Shown one piece after another: positions 1-9,051 of a DNA stretch of 48,514 bases; the first letter of the stretch is position 1; every line of letters starts with the position of its first letter. A program made the position numbers and the translations under genes. Source of the stretch: Candidatus Omnitrophota bacterium (GTDB lineage Bacteria > Hinthialibacterota > Hinthialibacteria > Hinthialibacterales > Hinthialibacteraceae). The notes beneath the pieces are model-generated. The model saw only the letters and a list, made by a program, of their open reading frames with translations. It was not told the DNA's origin and searched no databases. Location: assembly GCA_003598175.1 (NCBI GenBank), contig QZKN01000015.1, forward strand, positions 1 through 48,514. The letters are read 5' to 3'.

Positions 1-14
1 CTCCACCCCAAAAA

Positions 15-38
15 ATGCGGACGGGACGTCCGCGCTCC
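15..38. repeat. Short hairpin repeat, copy of the one at 23747-23770
   Basis: Positions 17-33 form a hairpin with a 7-bp stem (GCGGACG/CGTCCGC) and a 3-nt loop, followed by GCTCC. The 24 bases 15-38 match the reverse complement of 23747-23770 except for one base in the loop. This is a dispersed repeat present at least twice in the window in opposite orientation. Confidence 0.8.
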
Positions 39-53
39 GGCCTATTCATACAA

Positions 54-222
54 ACGGTCATGATCAGTGGATCACAACGAAGGATGAAAGGGCAGGTTTC
101 AAACCTGCCCCTACAATGCGCATTTTTACATGAACGATCATGATCGATTGATCACAACGAACGATGAAAATCCCTGTCGTAGGGGCGGTTCGCGAACCGC
201 CCCTACGACAGGGATTTTCATC
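54..222. repeat. Two tandem units, each a conserved flank plus a palindrome
   Basis: Bases 54-89 and 134-169 are about 36-nt direct repeats 80 bp apart with roughly five differences; both contain GATCACAACGAA. Each is followed by a palindrome. The first is 90-110 (GGGCAGGTTT, one-base centre, then its complement). The second is the much longer palindrome at 163-222. The flank is conserved while the palindromes differ, so the unit looks like a duplicated mobile or palindromic element rather than a single terminator. No gene is visible in bases 1-269. Confidence 0.75.
163..222. repeat. Perfect 60-bp palindrome with no loop
   Basis: I paired base 192 with 193 and worked outwards. Every pair is complementary to 163/222, and the first mismatch is 162/223. 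The core around the centre is GGGGCGGTTCGCGAACCGCC, extended on both sides by CTAC/GTAG and then ACAGGGATTTTCATC. It lies about 50 bp downstream of the minus-strand lipoprotein gene ending at 270, so it could also act as a strong bidirectional transcription stop, although no U-run follows. Confidence 0.9.
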
Positions 223-269
223 TAAATTGTCAGGAACGGGGAATCACCCCATGTGTTACAATTGGATGA

Positions 270-1139
270 TTATTCATCCTGTTTCTTCTTTCTGCTTTTT
301 TTTTCTTCCGGAACCGGATGATGATATTGATAGTTGGTTGGTTCAAACGAAACTAAAATACTTTCCGTTTTATAAGGAGGGCGGATGATTTGTCCGTCTT
401 TCACGATCGGGTCGAAAACCTGCTCTTCTTTCACGAACCAGCCGATCAAATCGCACCAATACGAATTGACAGTGGCGGCGAAGTCGGTCTGTTCTCCCGC
501 GATGTGCGCTTTCAATTGAATTCGCGCATTGAAATGCCTGCATAAAAATGCGCCTGCCGGTGAAATGATCCGTTCATCTCGCTCCCGATGGACTTTTACC
601 GTCATGTTCACATTTCCATAATTCGCGCCGTCGGCCGCGTTGATCAATTGTTGATTGACGGTGATCGTTTTTTCCGCATCGGCTTTGAGATTGAGAAATC
701 TCTCGTCGTAAGGGGAATTATAAAGCACTTCGATCTCGCCGCCGGGCGCGCGCAGGATTTGCCGATGTAAGCGGTATTTCTCATCATAGAATCCGATTTG
801 AACGCCTTCCGATTTCTCGAAATGTTCCTCGAAAGCCCAGAGAATCGGCTTTTTTTCTTGGATTTGCCGCGTCACGGCGACGATCCGCCCGCCGGTGACA
901 TCGACGCTGCCATCGCTGAACGGCTGGGGTCCCGTATGTTGGTAAAAATAAGCCTGTCCGACGGCCGGTGGGGGAGGCGGTTGATCCAGTACGATCGGCT
1001 CCCCTTTTTTTCGACCAAGACCGCCGCATGAAATCAAACCAAATAGAAGAAATAAGATTATAACATTCCATCGTGATTTCGGCGGGGATGAACGAAAAAC
1101 GGATATGTCGGCAAGAGGAGAGAATAATGAAATCGGCAT
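270..1139 (-). CDS. Hypothetical lipoprotein
   Basis: This 289-residue protein has a long charged N-terminal stretch, a hydrophobic segment at about 26-37 and a lipobox-like LISC with Cys38, followed by a proline run (PPPPP). These features suggest a lipoprotein anchored in the envelope. The remainder is mainly beta-like and ends in a lysine-rich tail (KKSRKKKQDE). I recognise no family. The ATG at 1139 lies 6 bases after the stop of the large VWA membrane protein, so the two are almost certainly co-transcribed, and it may be an accessory subunit of that system. The N-terminal region before the hydrophobic core is longer than usual for a lipoprotein signal. No better internal start is present. 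Confidence 0.72.
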   Translation of the reverse strand: MPISLFSPLADISVFRSSPPKSRWNVIILFLLFGLISCGGLGRKKGEPIVLDQPPPPPAVGQAYFYQHTGPQPFSDGSVDVTGGRIVAVTRQIQEKKPILWAFEEHFEKSEGVQIGFYDEKYRLHRQILRAPGGEIEVLYNSPYDERFLNLKADAEKTITVNQQLINAADGANYGNVNMTVKVHRERDERIISPAGAFLCRHFNARIQLKAHIAGEQTDFAATVNSYWCDLIGWFVKEEQVFDPIVKDGQIIRPPYKTESILVSFEPTNYQYHHPVPEEKKSRKKKQDE

Positions 1140-1145
1140 GGCCTT

Positions 1146-4064
1146 CTACTTTCTCTGATCCTTCAATCGATCGGTCACACGTGATTTTGCCTTAAACAAG
1201 GCGCTGGTATAGGAGTCTTCTTCCTCGTCGGCAAATTTGGGGGGCGGTTCTTCCTTTTTCGCTTCATGCCAAATCGGCGTTTCACGGTCCCTCGTTATTG
1301 ACTTCTCGAGTTCTTCGATGTCCTCCTGCTTGACTTCATCCAAACGATGCAGGAAGGATTCTTTCTGTTCGTCCTGCGCGTCGATGGTTTGCGTCGCGCG
1401 CGCCTTCGCCTGCATGAGATGCCCCAATTCCTGCGTTGCCGGGCCAATCGGAATCGGTTGCCGAGTGAACGGATACGTCAACCACGCCCACACTTTTTCA
1501 TAAAATCGGTGAAGCTGGGGCATATCGAAAAACACCCGCCGGACCGCGATATCCAGGAAAAACAAAAAGATCGCCAAACCGATCAGGATGGGCCAAAGAG
1601 GTTCGACTTCCCCCGTCGCCTCCGAATCGTGCGAAAACACGTTATCGTCGGCGGTTAATAAGGATTTTCCGAAAATTTCCGCCAAACGCTTCAGCAACAA
1701 GTCATTTTGCCGGGTGGTCGTGTGTTCCGGCGAAAACGGCACGGAAATTCCCGTCGTCAGATTCCCTTGTTCCTCGCCATCCGCATCTTCATACGCCATG
1801 CTGACCAAATAACTGCCCGGTTCTCGCGCCGGAAAGGTTCCCTCATAACGCCCCGGCTGCGTTTGCCGCATTTTAAAGGGACTGCTTTTTACGCCGGGAT
1901 CCACGGTTCCTGCGGTGAACGACAATTCGTTGAGAAACTCGCCGTTTTCCGTCATGGCATCCACGACGACGTGAACCTGATCTCCATCCAACTTTGTTTG
2001 AACTTCAAAGTTTTCCTGTTGATTGGACCGCAGCGTCCAGCGCACGATTTGCGACCAAAATTTGGCATATCCCTCCCAACCCAGCCATTTGCCTGCCCAA
2101 CGCCGTTTGGCGTCCGATGTGAATGCAACCGTTTTTCCCAAACCGTAACGCCAGTGGGCAAGCAGTGGATCTTCCTTATGCGTTATGAGAACGGTTTCGG
2201 CTTCCGGTTTGGGACCGGTCACGACATAACCGTCCAGCATCGGAAATCCCTCGCCAAATCCTTGAATCACTTCGCTGGGACGACTCAAGACCGGCGTGAA
2301 TTGTTCTTCGTTGATGAGATTGCGGCGAATGATCGATGCTTCTTTCGTAAAGATTTTGGGAAGTTCCTTGTTGTTTTGCACATGATAGGCATTTCCACCC
2401 CCCAACTCCGCCATGTATTTCATGACGTCGACGTCGGTCTGGTTATGCGGCGCGATGCAGACAGTGGAAATGGAAATCCCATCCTTATGAATATCCTTGA
2501 TAAATTGTTCCGTCGGCCGGGCGGGATCGCCATCCGAGAGAATCACGAGATGTTTCATGTTGGCGTCGAGTTTTTTCAACGCTTCGTAAGCCATTTGCAT
2601 TGTGGCGTCGAACGAAGGCATATCGCCGATATCCCGGCCTTTCGCCGAAAGAATCACCTGGCGGATATCCCGTTTGTCTCCCGCTTTTTTCATGGGAACC
2701 AGCCAACTTTCCTGCTCCATGTTGCTGTAGCGCAAAAATCCGAAATAATCATTGCGCGAGAGGACGTCCAACGCGGCCAACGAAATCTCCTGCGCCCAAT
2801 AATTGCCTTGCGGGATTTCGCAGGAATGCATGATCAGCGCCAACGCGCCGCTCGGAATGACGCGCCGCTGTTTGATGTCCATCGTGACGGGAAGCGCTTT
2901 TTCCACCGGCGTGCCCAGATAGCCGCCCGCGCCGAAACTGTCCGGTCCGCCGATCATCACCAAACCGATTCCCAGATCGCGCACCGCCAATTCGAGCATA
3001 TCCTGCTGCGATTTGGATATATCCGACGCGGGAACATTGGACAAAAGGATGCTGTCGTAGTATTGAAACTCGTTTAAATTGTCAGGAAGCGCTTCCGGCG
3101 GCTGCAGGATCGCTTCGATTCCTTCCTGCAACAACGCGGCCGCGAGATAGGCGGCTTCCTGCGTTTCACTATCCAACAGCAGGACTTTGGGGGTTCCTTT
3201 GACGATGGTGAAACTCTGGGAACGGTTGTTGGAGGGGCGATTATCTTTTTCCGCCTCGATGGACGCCTCGAACTTGTAATATCCCCCTTGCTCCAGCGAG
3301 CGGGGAATGGTGTAGGCATTCTTTCCCGGCTGGAGTTCCACTTCCTGATCCGCCACAACCACGTCGTTTTGATAAAGGCGCAAACGCGCGGGACCGGCTT
3401 CCTGCGCATTCACGATGATTTTTGTTGAAAATGGCTCCTTTTCACGAATGTGGGATGGAAGAATCACGTCTTCGACCATGGCATCCTGGGTATAAGTATA
3501 CCGTAGAGGCAGGACGCGCAAATCAATGCCGTTTGCTTTCACTCGCTGGGCGGCCAGTTCTGCATTTCCTCGCGTTTGATTGCCATCGGTCAGCAAAACG
3601 ATCCGTTTTTGCATCCCTTCCGGAAAAGCGGCCATGGCCAGACCGATGGCCCCCTCGACATCCGATCCTTCGGGATTGATGATCGTTTGGTATTCGAATA
3701 ATTTGACATTTTCGCCGGGATTTTCCTGAATGGCGGCGTCCTTGCCGAAAAAGATGATGCCGGCGCGGTCTTTTTCGGGTATTTCCAACAGACGATCCTG
3801 GGCGTAAGCAAGGCTGAATTCCTGCTCTTCCGGCGGAATGCTCGAGGAACGGTCGATCACGAAAAAGACGGTGAGCGATTCCCCCCGCCCCAACAATTCG
3901 ATTTCAGCCAGCGCCAGAATAAATAAAAGCAAGACAAACGCCCGTAAAACCAGCGCCAGTTTTTTTCTTCCCCGTCCCAAGACGCGAACGCGTTTGGCCT
4001 GACGCCATACAACAGGAATCGCAAGCAGTAATAGTAAATACCAGGGATGGAGAATTCGAATCAT
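1146..4064 (-). CDS. VWA and glutamine-amidotransferase-like membrane protein, Bat type
   Basis: A 972-residue membrane protein. Two transmembrane segments lie near the N-terminus (about 8-20 and 36-54). A VWA domain follows, whose metal site DRSSS is at 71-75 and which contains LLTDGNQTRG. A middle region with GGPDSFGAGGYLG resembles the class I glutamine amidotransferase-like domain of the large VWA/GATase proteins. A second VWA-like segment contains VILSDGDP, but its first metal motif is replaced by MHSCE. A further transmembrane segment lies near PLWPILIGLAIFLFFL, and the tail is charged. Related proteins occur beside MoxR, DUF58 and BatA/B genes, and this window has such a cluster about 30 kb away. 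The role is probably assembly or regulation of an envelope complex, with an unknown substrate. The protein is probably not an active amidotransferase. The lipoprotein gene follows by 6 bases. Confidence 0.85.
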   Translation of the reverse strand: MIRILHPWYLLLLLAIPVVWRQAKRVRVLGRGRKKLALVLRAFVLLLFILALAEIELLGRGESLTVFFVIDRSSSIPPEEQEFSLAYAQDRLLEIPEKDRAGIIFFGKDAAIQENPGENVKLFEYQTIINPEGSDVEGAIGLAMAAFPEGMQKRIVLLTDGNQTRGNAELAAQRVKANGIDLRVLPLRYTYTQDAMVEDVILPSHIREKEPFSTKIIVNAQEAGPARLRLYQNDVVVADQEVELQPGKNAYTIPRSLEQGGYYKFEASIEAEKDNRPSNNRSQSFTIVKGTPKVLLLDSETQEAAYLAAALLQEGIEAILQPPEALPDNLNEFQYYDSILLSNVPASDISKSQQDMLELAVRDLGIGLVMIGGPDSFGAGGYLGTPVEKALPVTMDIKQRRVIPSGALALIMHSCEIPQGNYWAQEISLAALDVLSRNDYFGFLRYSNMEQESWLVPMKKAGDKRDIRQVILSAKGRDIGDMPSFDATMQMAYEALKKLDANMKHLVILSDGDPARPTEQFIKDIHKDGISISTVCIAPHNQTDVDVMKYMAELGGGNAYHVQNNKELPKIFTKEASIIRRNLINEEQFTPVLSRPSEVIQGFGEGFPMLDGYVVTGPKPEAETVLITHKEDPLLAHWRYGLGKTVAFTSDAKRRWAGKWLGWEGYAKFWSQIVRWTLRSNQQENFEVQTKLDGDQVHVVVDAMTENGEFLNELSFTAGTVDPGVKSSPFKMRQTQPGRYEGTFPAREPGSYLVSMAYEDADGEEQGNLTTGISVPFSPEHTTTRQNDLLLKRLAEIFGKSLLTADDNVFSHDSEATGEVEPLWPILIGLAIFLFFLDIAVRRVFFDMPQLHRFYEKVWAWLTYPFTRQPIPIGPATQELGHLMQAKARATQTIDAQDEQKESFLHRLDEVKQEDIEELEKSITRDRETPIWHEAKKEEPPPKFADEEEDSYTSALFKAKSRVTDRLKDQRK

Positions 4065-4353
4065 TTTTCTTCAACTTATTTCAAATTCACGGTTTGTTTC
4101 CACAACCACTCGATGAACGGCGCTCCGAAAAAAACGCGGACAAAATTTTCCGGGACATCATCGAAGACGAATTATCGCATAAAGAGCGCCAGGATTCTAT
4201 TCAAAACGAGAACGGAATAGAGTTTCTTTTGAGTATAGTATAGTAAAAAAAACGAATCGTCCTGCGTTTTCGTCTCCGGAATGGTAAAAAGTGAATTTCA
4301 GGGGGAAATGGTTTCCGTGAAAAGATGGTTTATGGCGGAGTCAGGGCGGATCG
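4065..4353. other. Intergenic stretch without a recognised gene
   Basis: These 289 bases lie between the small minus-strand ORF ending at 4354 and the VWA gene starting at 4064. A/T-rich ACTATACTATACT on the minus strand near 4230-4245 could supply a -10 element for the VWA gene, but no convincing -35 is visible. Overlapping plus-strand ORFs have no ribosome-binding site or recognisable sequence. Confidence 0.4.
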
Positions 4354-4584
4354 TTATTCCTTCGAGCCATTGTTTCCGTCTTGTCGCTGTTCTTCCATTT
4401 TGCTTGTATCCACCATTTCCTTCATCGCTTGATAATGTTCCCAAATCCGATCCCGCGCGCCCGGATGGATTTCTTCCAAATATTGAAGGATGGCCTGGAG
4501 AGCCCAGCTGTTGCTTAAGACAACGTCTTGCAACGGGACCTGTCGTTCCTCTCCTTTTTGAAAAGGCGGTTTTCGTTTCGGCAT
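4354..4584 (-). CDS. Small hydrophilic protein, unknown
   Basis: A 76-residue, highly charged, largely helical protein without membrane segments. It contains SWALQAILQYLEEIHPG and a Glu/Gln-rich tail. AGGA lies about 12 bases before the ATG, and the gene starts 33 bases after the stop of the coiled-coil membrane protein upstream, so the two probably share a transcript. No family is recognised. A longer overlapping frame (4298-4594) is less protein-like. Confidence 0.5.
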   Translation of the reverse strand: MPKRKPPFQKGEERQVPLQDVVLSNSWALQAILQYLEEIHPGARDRIWEHYQAMKEMVDTSKMEEQRQDGNNGSKE

Positions 4585-4617
4585 GATAAATCACGATCCT
4601 GAATCGGTGGTTTTGTA

Positions 4618-5289
4618 TTACATATTATCAGGATCGGTCATGGACGCGAACGGATCGTGTGGAGAAATCGATTGCTGCTGGACGCTTTTCAATAATTGTT
4701 CCTTTTCTTCGAGCGTCGATTCGAATTCGGCCAAAGCGGTTTTGATCTTTTTGATTTCTTCGTGATTGCGTTTCTTTTTTCGTTCAATTTCCAGTTTTTG
4801 CCTGCTCAAATTGGAAAAATCGACGACGGCGAAAAAAATCGCGCCGCCCAACGTCCCCAACAATATAAGAACGGCGGCCAATCCGATTTTCATAATCAAA
4901 AGAATCATGAAAATAACCCCGCCGACCATGAGCAGCAGGAAGGAGTTGATGCCGGGCGTGATCGAGGGGACAAGCGTCGCAATTTGATTCTCGAGGGTTT
5001 CGATTCCATCCAATAAATCCTTGCGCTTTTTCCGTAAACGCCGGACTTCCTCCTGCAACGCCTTCACATCGACTTCCGGTCTTGAAGAATCCGGATTCAA
5101 TCCCTTTACGGCTTCATCCACCAAGGCATCCAGCTGATCGACGTCATATTTTGTTTCCCCCGCGAGAGAATTGAGCGCCTGGATGAAGTCCTCCTGCGCC
5201 TGTTCCTCTACCGCTTTGACCAAGCCTTCCGCGAAAGGCAACTCATTTCGATGAACCTTGAAGGCAAGATTGAACGCTACGCTCTTCAT
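4618..5289 (-). CDS. Coiled-coil membrane protein, unknown
   Basis: A 223-residue protein. An acidic helical N-terminal part (about 1-75) leads into a basic coiled coil (LQEEVRRLRKKRKDLLDG). Two adjacent transmembrane helices follow at roughly 118-140 and 142-162. A second coiled coil (ERKKKRNHEEIKKIKTALAE) and a short tail complete the protein. This makes a membrane hairpin with both coiled coils on the same, probably cytoplasmic, face. AGGA stands a few bases before the ATG. I do not recognise a family. It begins 180 bases downstream of the NHL lipoprotein on the same strand, so it may have its own promoter. Confidence 0.7.
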   Translation of the reverse strand: MKSVAFNLAFKVHRNELPFAEGLVKAVEEQAQEDFIQALNSLAGETKYDVDQLDALVDEAVKGLNPDSSRPEVDVKALQEEVRRLRKKRKDLLDGIETLENQIATLVPSITPGINSFLLLMVGGVIFMILLIMKIGLAAVLILLGTLGGAIFFAVVDFSNLSRQKLEIERKKKRNHEEIKKIKTALAEFESTLEEKEQLLKSVQQQSISPHDPFASMTDPDNM

Positions 5290-5469
5290 ACATCCTGTCC
5301 CTTATTCCGCTATTGTCATGAAATCATCCTACTCCAATTTGCCGGGAATGGGTATGTCTATACTCCAATCCATTCAAATAAGTTCTACAAAACTTTACAT
5401 CTTTTTGTAGAAATATTCAATCAATTTACCAAAAAATGTCAAGTTAATGAATCGGAGTGAGATGAATCA

Positions 5470-6408
5470 TCAATCGAATGAAGCGAAAATCTGGATTCGG
5501 TGATTTTTCGCATCGGCCACAAAGATTTTCCCATTTCCGACCGCTACGCCCCACGGCGTATTCAACTCGCCGACATCGCTGCCGGTTTTTCCCCAAACCG
5601 CCAAACATTCTCCATCCGTTGACAGGCATTGAATCCGTCCGTTGCCGAATTCGCAGACATAAATGCGCCCTTTTTCGTCAATGTCGATATCGTAAGGAAA
5701 TTCAAACTCGCCGCGCTCTTTACCCTCTTTCCCCAAAATGTTCACCAATTCACCGGATTCTTTGAAAACCTGGATGCGATGATTCGCCGTATCGGCAATG
5801 TACAGCAGCCCGTCTTTGCCGCGAACGATGCCCATCGGCCGATTCAATTGTCCTTCCTTGTCGCCGAATTCCCCCCAACTTTTTACGAATTCTCCCGATC
5901 GCGTAAAAATCTGCACGCGTTCACGCGCTCCGTATTCGGTAATGAATAGTTCGCCGCGCTCGCCCAATGCCAAATCGGTGGGATAAACGAAAAATCCTTC
6001 TTCCCGGCCGAATTCGCCGAATTCGGAGAGCAATCGTCCCTCCCCGTCAAAGTGAAGAATGCGGGAATTGTGCGTGTCCGGAATCCATAGTTCTCCGTTT
6101 TCGTCGATGGTGATTCCTGTCGGTGTTCCGTTGTCGATTTTTTCCAGCGTCCATTGCAACGCGAAGGTCCCATCTTCCTGGAATTTTTGCACCCGACCGG
6201 TTTTATCGATCACGTAGACCCATCCTTCATGCCAGGCAATCGCGCGCGGCGTCGAAAATCGTCCCGGAAGCCCCCCGCGGAATCCCCAAATCTCGACGGA
6301 ATCGCTTCCCCCTCCATTCAAGTGGCACCCGAATCCAAAGAAAAGGAAAACACAACAAATACCATTGACCACGAATGATCCGTTGAACATCGATTGGCTG
6401 TTCATCAT
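5470..6408 (-). CDS. NHL-repeat beta-propeller lipoprotein
   Basis: A 312-residue protein with a hydrophobic N-terminus ending in GFGC (Cys28), an atypical but plausible lipobox. It then carries about six NHL repeats, visible as recurring units such as GIVRGKDGLLYIADTANHRI and GVAVGNGKIFVADAKNHRI. NHL propellers are protein- or ligand-binding scaffolds, and lipidation would place this one on the periplasmic side of a membrane. Its ATG overlaps the stop of the ABC ATPase by 4 bases (ATGA), so it is translationally coupled to the transporter. It probably works with the transporter or its cargo, but the function is not established. The propeller repeats are clear and the lipidation is less so. 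Confidence 0.88.
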   Translation of the reverse strand: MMNSQSMFNGSFVVNGICCVFLFFGFGCHLNGGGSDSVEIWGFRGGLPGRFSTPRAIAWHEGWVYVIDKTGRVQKFQEDGTFALQWTLEKIDNGTPTGITIDENGELWIPDTHNSRILHFDGEGRLLSEFGEFGREEGFFVYPTDLALGERGELFITEYGARERVQIFTRSGEFVKSWGEFGDKEGQLNRPMGIVRGKDGLLYIADTANHRIQVFKESGELVNILGKEGKERGEFEFPYDIDIDEKGRIYVCEFGNGRIQCLSTDGECLAVWGKTGSDVGELNTPWGVAVGNGKIFVADAKNHRIQIFASFD

Positions 6409-7445
6409 TCCTCACCAAGCAAAACAGGCGTGTTCAAAGCGCGAAGATTGACGCGCGTCCCTTTGCTCAAAAAATGATCCGAAGTCGCCTCGATGATACT
6501 TTCCCTCATGGCGATACGACAATGAAAATAACGTCCGGCAAAATAACAGGTATCCACCCGTCCTTCTCCGGTTTCACATTCTTCGGCTCGTAAATCATCG
6601 GGAAGAATGGTCAACCAACCAACTTGCGCAGCCTCGGGATGCGGCCAACAACCAAATAGTGTTTGAATCGTGCGGCTATTCGAATCCGGATGGAAAAAAT
6701 TTCGATATCCCATGAGTTCGGCGACTCTTCGATTTCCCGGAGCATGAAATATTTCGTGCGGGGAGCCGCTTCGAAGCGCGCGGCCGCCATGCAGGATGAT
6801 CATGTGGTCGGCGATGGAAAACGCTTCCTCCAACTGATGCGTGACGGATAATACCGTCATCCCCCGCAAACGGCATAATTTAGTCAATCGCATCAGCGCT
6901 TCCCGCAACAGGCCTTCCACACTCGCCAGAGGTTCGTCCAATAGAAGAATGTCAGGATTCATCGCCAGCGCTCGCGCAAATTCCAGCCGTTTTTGTTCGC
7001 CTCCCGAAAGCTGATCGGGATAGTTGGTCATTGCGGGGGTCAGACCGAAAATGTCCAATAATTCATCAATCTGCCTTTTTTTCGATTCGGAGGAGTCATC
7101 GTGTTTTTTCATCACGATTTCGAGATGTTTCCGTACGTTTAAAGCAGGCCAAAGTGCGGGATTTTGAAAACAAAATCCAATGCGCCGGTCTCTTGGGGGC
7201 ATACGAAAATCGGGGGAGGATACGATGGTATCCGCCAGAGACACGGTTCCTTCCAGTGGTCGTTCAAAACCGGCAATGAGCCGCAGGCACGTGGTTTTCC
7301 CCACACCCGACGGGCCAAACAGGACCGTGATTTTTCCCGCCGGCGCGGTAAAACAGACTCGCTGCAACACCTGATGGGCGCCATACGCCATCGATACCCC
7401 ATCAAATTTTACATCCGATTGCTTGTTCGAACCATTCGATGACAT
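6405..7445 (-). CDS. ABC transporter ATP-binding protein (FbpC/PotA-like)
   Basis: This 346-residue ATPase energises the permease encoded just upstream. Walker A is GPSGVGKT (44-51), the Q-loop contains Gln94 in CFQNP, the signature is LSGGE (146-150), Walker B is ILLLDEP (Asp170, Glu171) and the switch histidine is His203 in VTHQ. The roughly 130-residue C-terminal extension fits the regulatory TOBE-type domain of iron, spermidine or thiamine importers. The D-loop reads ASVE where SALD is usual. The gene starts 43 bases after the permease stop and ends in a 4-base overlap with the NHL lipoprotein gene. The family is certain; the transported substrate is not. Confidence 0.93.
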   Translation of the reverse strand: MSSNGSNKQSDVKFDGVSMAYGAHQVLQRVCFTAPAGKITVLFGPSGVGKTTCLRLIAGFERPLEGTVSLADTIVSSPDFRMPPRDRRIGFCFQNPALWPALNVRKHLEIVMKKHDDSSESKKRQIDELLDIFGLTPAMTNYPDQLSGGEQKRLEFARALAMNPDILLLDEPLASVEGLLREALMRLTKLCRLRGMTVLSVTHQLEEAFSIADHMIILHGGRALRSGSPHEIFHAPGNRRVAELMGYRNFFHPDSNSRTIQTLFGCWPHPEAAQVGWLTILPDDLRAEECETGEGRVDTCYFAGRYFHCRIAMRESIIEATSDHFLSKGTRVNLRALNTPVLLGEE

Positions 7446-7488
7446 GTGAAAATCATCCTTTTTCGGTTGATGGGATCGGTTTCGGCGT

Positions 7489-9051
7489 TTATGAATTAGT
7501 AGTGCGTTTTTTCCGAATCGTCATGAGAAGGAGGAGCATCCCTATCGCCGGCAGTCCCATCAACATCAAACCAATGACCGCCGTTCTCGGCTCACTGCCG
7601 TAATGAAGCAGATTGAAATACTCGACGGCGAGGGTATCCCACCCCGCCGGATGCAATAAAACCGTGATTCCCACATCGCCCCACAAAAAAAGCGAAACCA
7701 GCGCGGTCGCTTGCAGAAACGGAAGCCGGAAGTTTGGCCAATAGAGTAAGCGGCATTTCTCTGCGAATGTCAGGCGCAACAACGAATCGTGTTCCTTTTG
7801 ACTCTTGCCGTAATACCGCCATAACAAAAGTCCGGTAAGATACCCCAACACGAAAAAATGAGACGTATAGGCCAAAAGAAGCGTTACAACGGACATGGCC
7901 TCGGGGAGCGCGCCCGGCCACAGAGAGCGTAGATATAACCATCCCGCGGCGATCATTACACCCGGCATCACAAATAAAAGCAGGATGAGGCTCAGATGAA
8001 CCATATTTCGCTTGGATCGGCCGAAAGATACAAACAGAAAACCCGCCGACACAGTTAAAAACGCTCCCATACCACATAAAAAAAGGCTGCGAAGAATACG
8101 AGGCATATGTCTGGATACGATCTGCAGTGTGAATTCAACCGAACCGGCGTGGGACAACAAACCAAATAAGGGAATCAGAACCGATAAGACAAAAATGATT
8201 CCTGTTCCCGTCACGGCAAACCATCGGATCCGCAAAGAATGGAACATCAATTCTTCACCGCCCTTCGACTGAATGAGACGCACAATCCGGCTGATCCCCC
8301 AAGCCAGAGTTATTAAAATGGGCAGGTAGACAATACATAGAAAGAGAGCCTGGTCTTCGTTTAATAACGCGGAGAAGCGAATGAATATTTCTAATGGATA
8401 AACAGAAATCTGCAGGAGAGAAGGCGTTTCAAATTGAACCATCCCCAAACAAAAAATAATGGATGCCGCCACGGCAATCGGTTCTTTCCATGCCGGGAAA
8501 AACACGAATCGAAATTGAGTCCGGCCCTGTAAATAGATTCTCGCGGAATCGTGTTGTGCGCGGGACAAGCGGGAGGTCAATGTCAGCAAGAGAAAAACGA
8601 TAGGCCAATAGCATAAGCCCAGAATAAAACCGGCGCCGGGCAGGGTATACAGAAAATCAGCGGTGATGCCTCCTTCCGCCCACATAATCCGGCCGCGATT
8701 GCCTTGTTCCCACAACGCGATCCACGTCATCCATGCGGACGCCACGCCGTACGGCGGATACGATAGGGGCAATAGCGAAAGCGGCATGAGCCATCGGCGG
8801 ACGGAGAGGGGAAGGTGAACGTACAAAACGAAAACCGGCAAAGCGAAAAGCAAGGAAAAAAACGCCGCCCAGACGCCGATCCGAACGCTGTTCCAAAAGC
8901 GTTGCCATGCGTGGAAATCGAACGCACGCGAAGTTTGCCGCAATGCCTCCATATCCGCGGGAAGAAATGCCCACAACGAAGCCGCGAGAGGCAAACCAAG
9001 CACAAGCCATATGGCGGATCGGACCATCCAATCCGCATGGTTTTTTCTCAT
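7489..9051 (-). CDS. Fused two-domain ABC permease (FbpB/ThiP-like)
   Basis: A polytopic inner-membrane protein of about 520 residues. It is built of two homologous permease halves with roughly six helices each. Each half has a cytoplasmic coupling loop of EAA type, seen around FFPAWKEPIAVAASIIF and YWPNFRLPFLQATALV. Such fused permeases serve iron(III), thiamine and phosphonate importers. I place the start at the ATG at 9051. It overlaps the stop of the binding-protein gene as TAATG, which indicates translational coupling. The alternative GTG at 9087 would add 12 residues inside the upstream gene. Confidence 0.92.
   Translation of the reverse strand: MRKNHADWMVRSAIWLVLGLPLAASLWAFLPADMEALRQTSRAFDFHAWQRFWNSVRIGVWAAFFSLLFALPVFVLYVHLPLSVRRWLMPLSLLPLSYPPYGVASAWMTWIALWEQGNRGRIMWAEGGITADFLYTLPGAGFILGLCYWPIVFLLLTLTSRLSRAQHDSARIYLQGRTQFRFVFFPAWKEPIAVAASIIFCLGMVQFETPSLLQISVYPLEIFIRFSALLNEDQALFLCIVYLPILITLAWGISRIVRLIQSKGGEELMFHSLRIRWFAVTGTGIIFVLSVLIPLFGLLSHAGSVEFTLQIVSRHMPRILRSLFLCGMGAFLTVSAGFLFVSFGRSKRNMVHLSLILLLFVMPGVMIAAGWLYLRSLWPGALPEAMSVVTLLLAYTSHFFVLGYLTGLLLWRYYGKSQKEHDSLLRLTFAEKCRLLYWPNFRLPFLQATALVSLFLWGDVGITVLLHPAGWDTLAVEYFNLLHYGSEPRTAVIGLMLMGLPAIGMLLLLMTIRKKRTTNS

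Noticed and set aside
163..222. The 60-bp palindrome as an ordinary rho-independent terminator of the lipoprotein gene
   Set aside because: No U-run follows on either strand, the stem is far longer than usual and a related shorter palindrome lies in a tandem unit beside it, so a repeat element fits better, although termination as a side effect is possible.
1707..3077. Plus-strand open frame of 456 codons opposite the VWA gene
   Set aside because: It is a shadow of the minus-strand VWA/GATase gene; its translation shows no domain and it has no ribosome-binding site.
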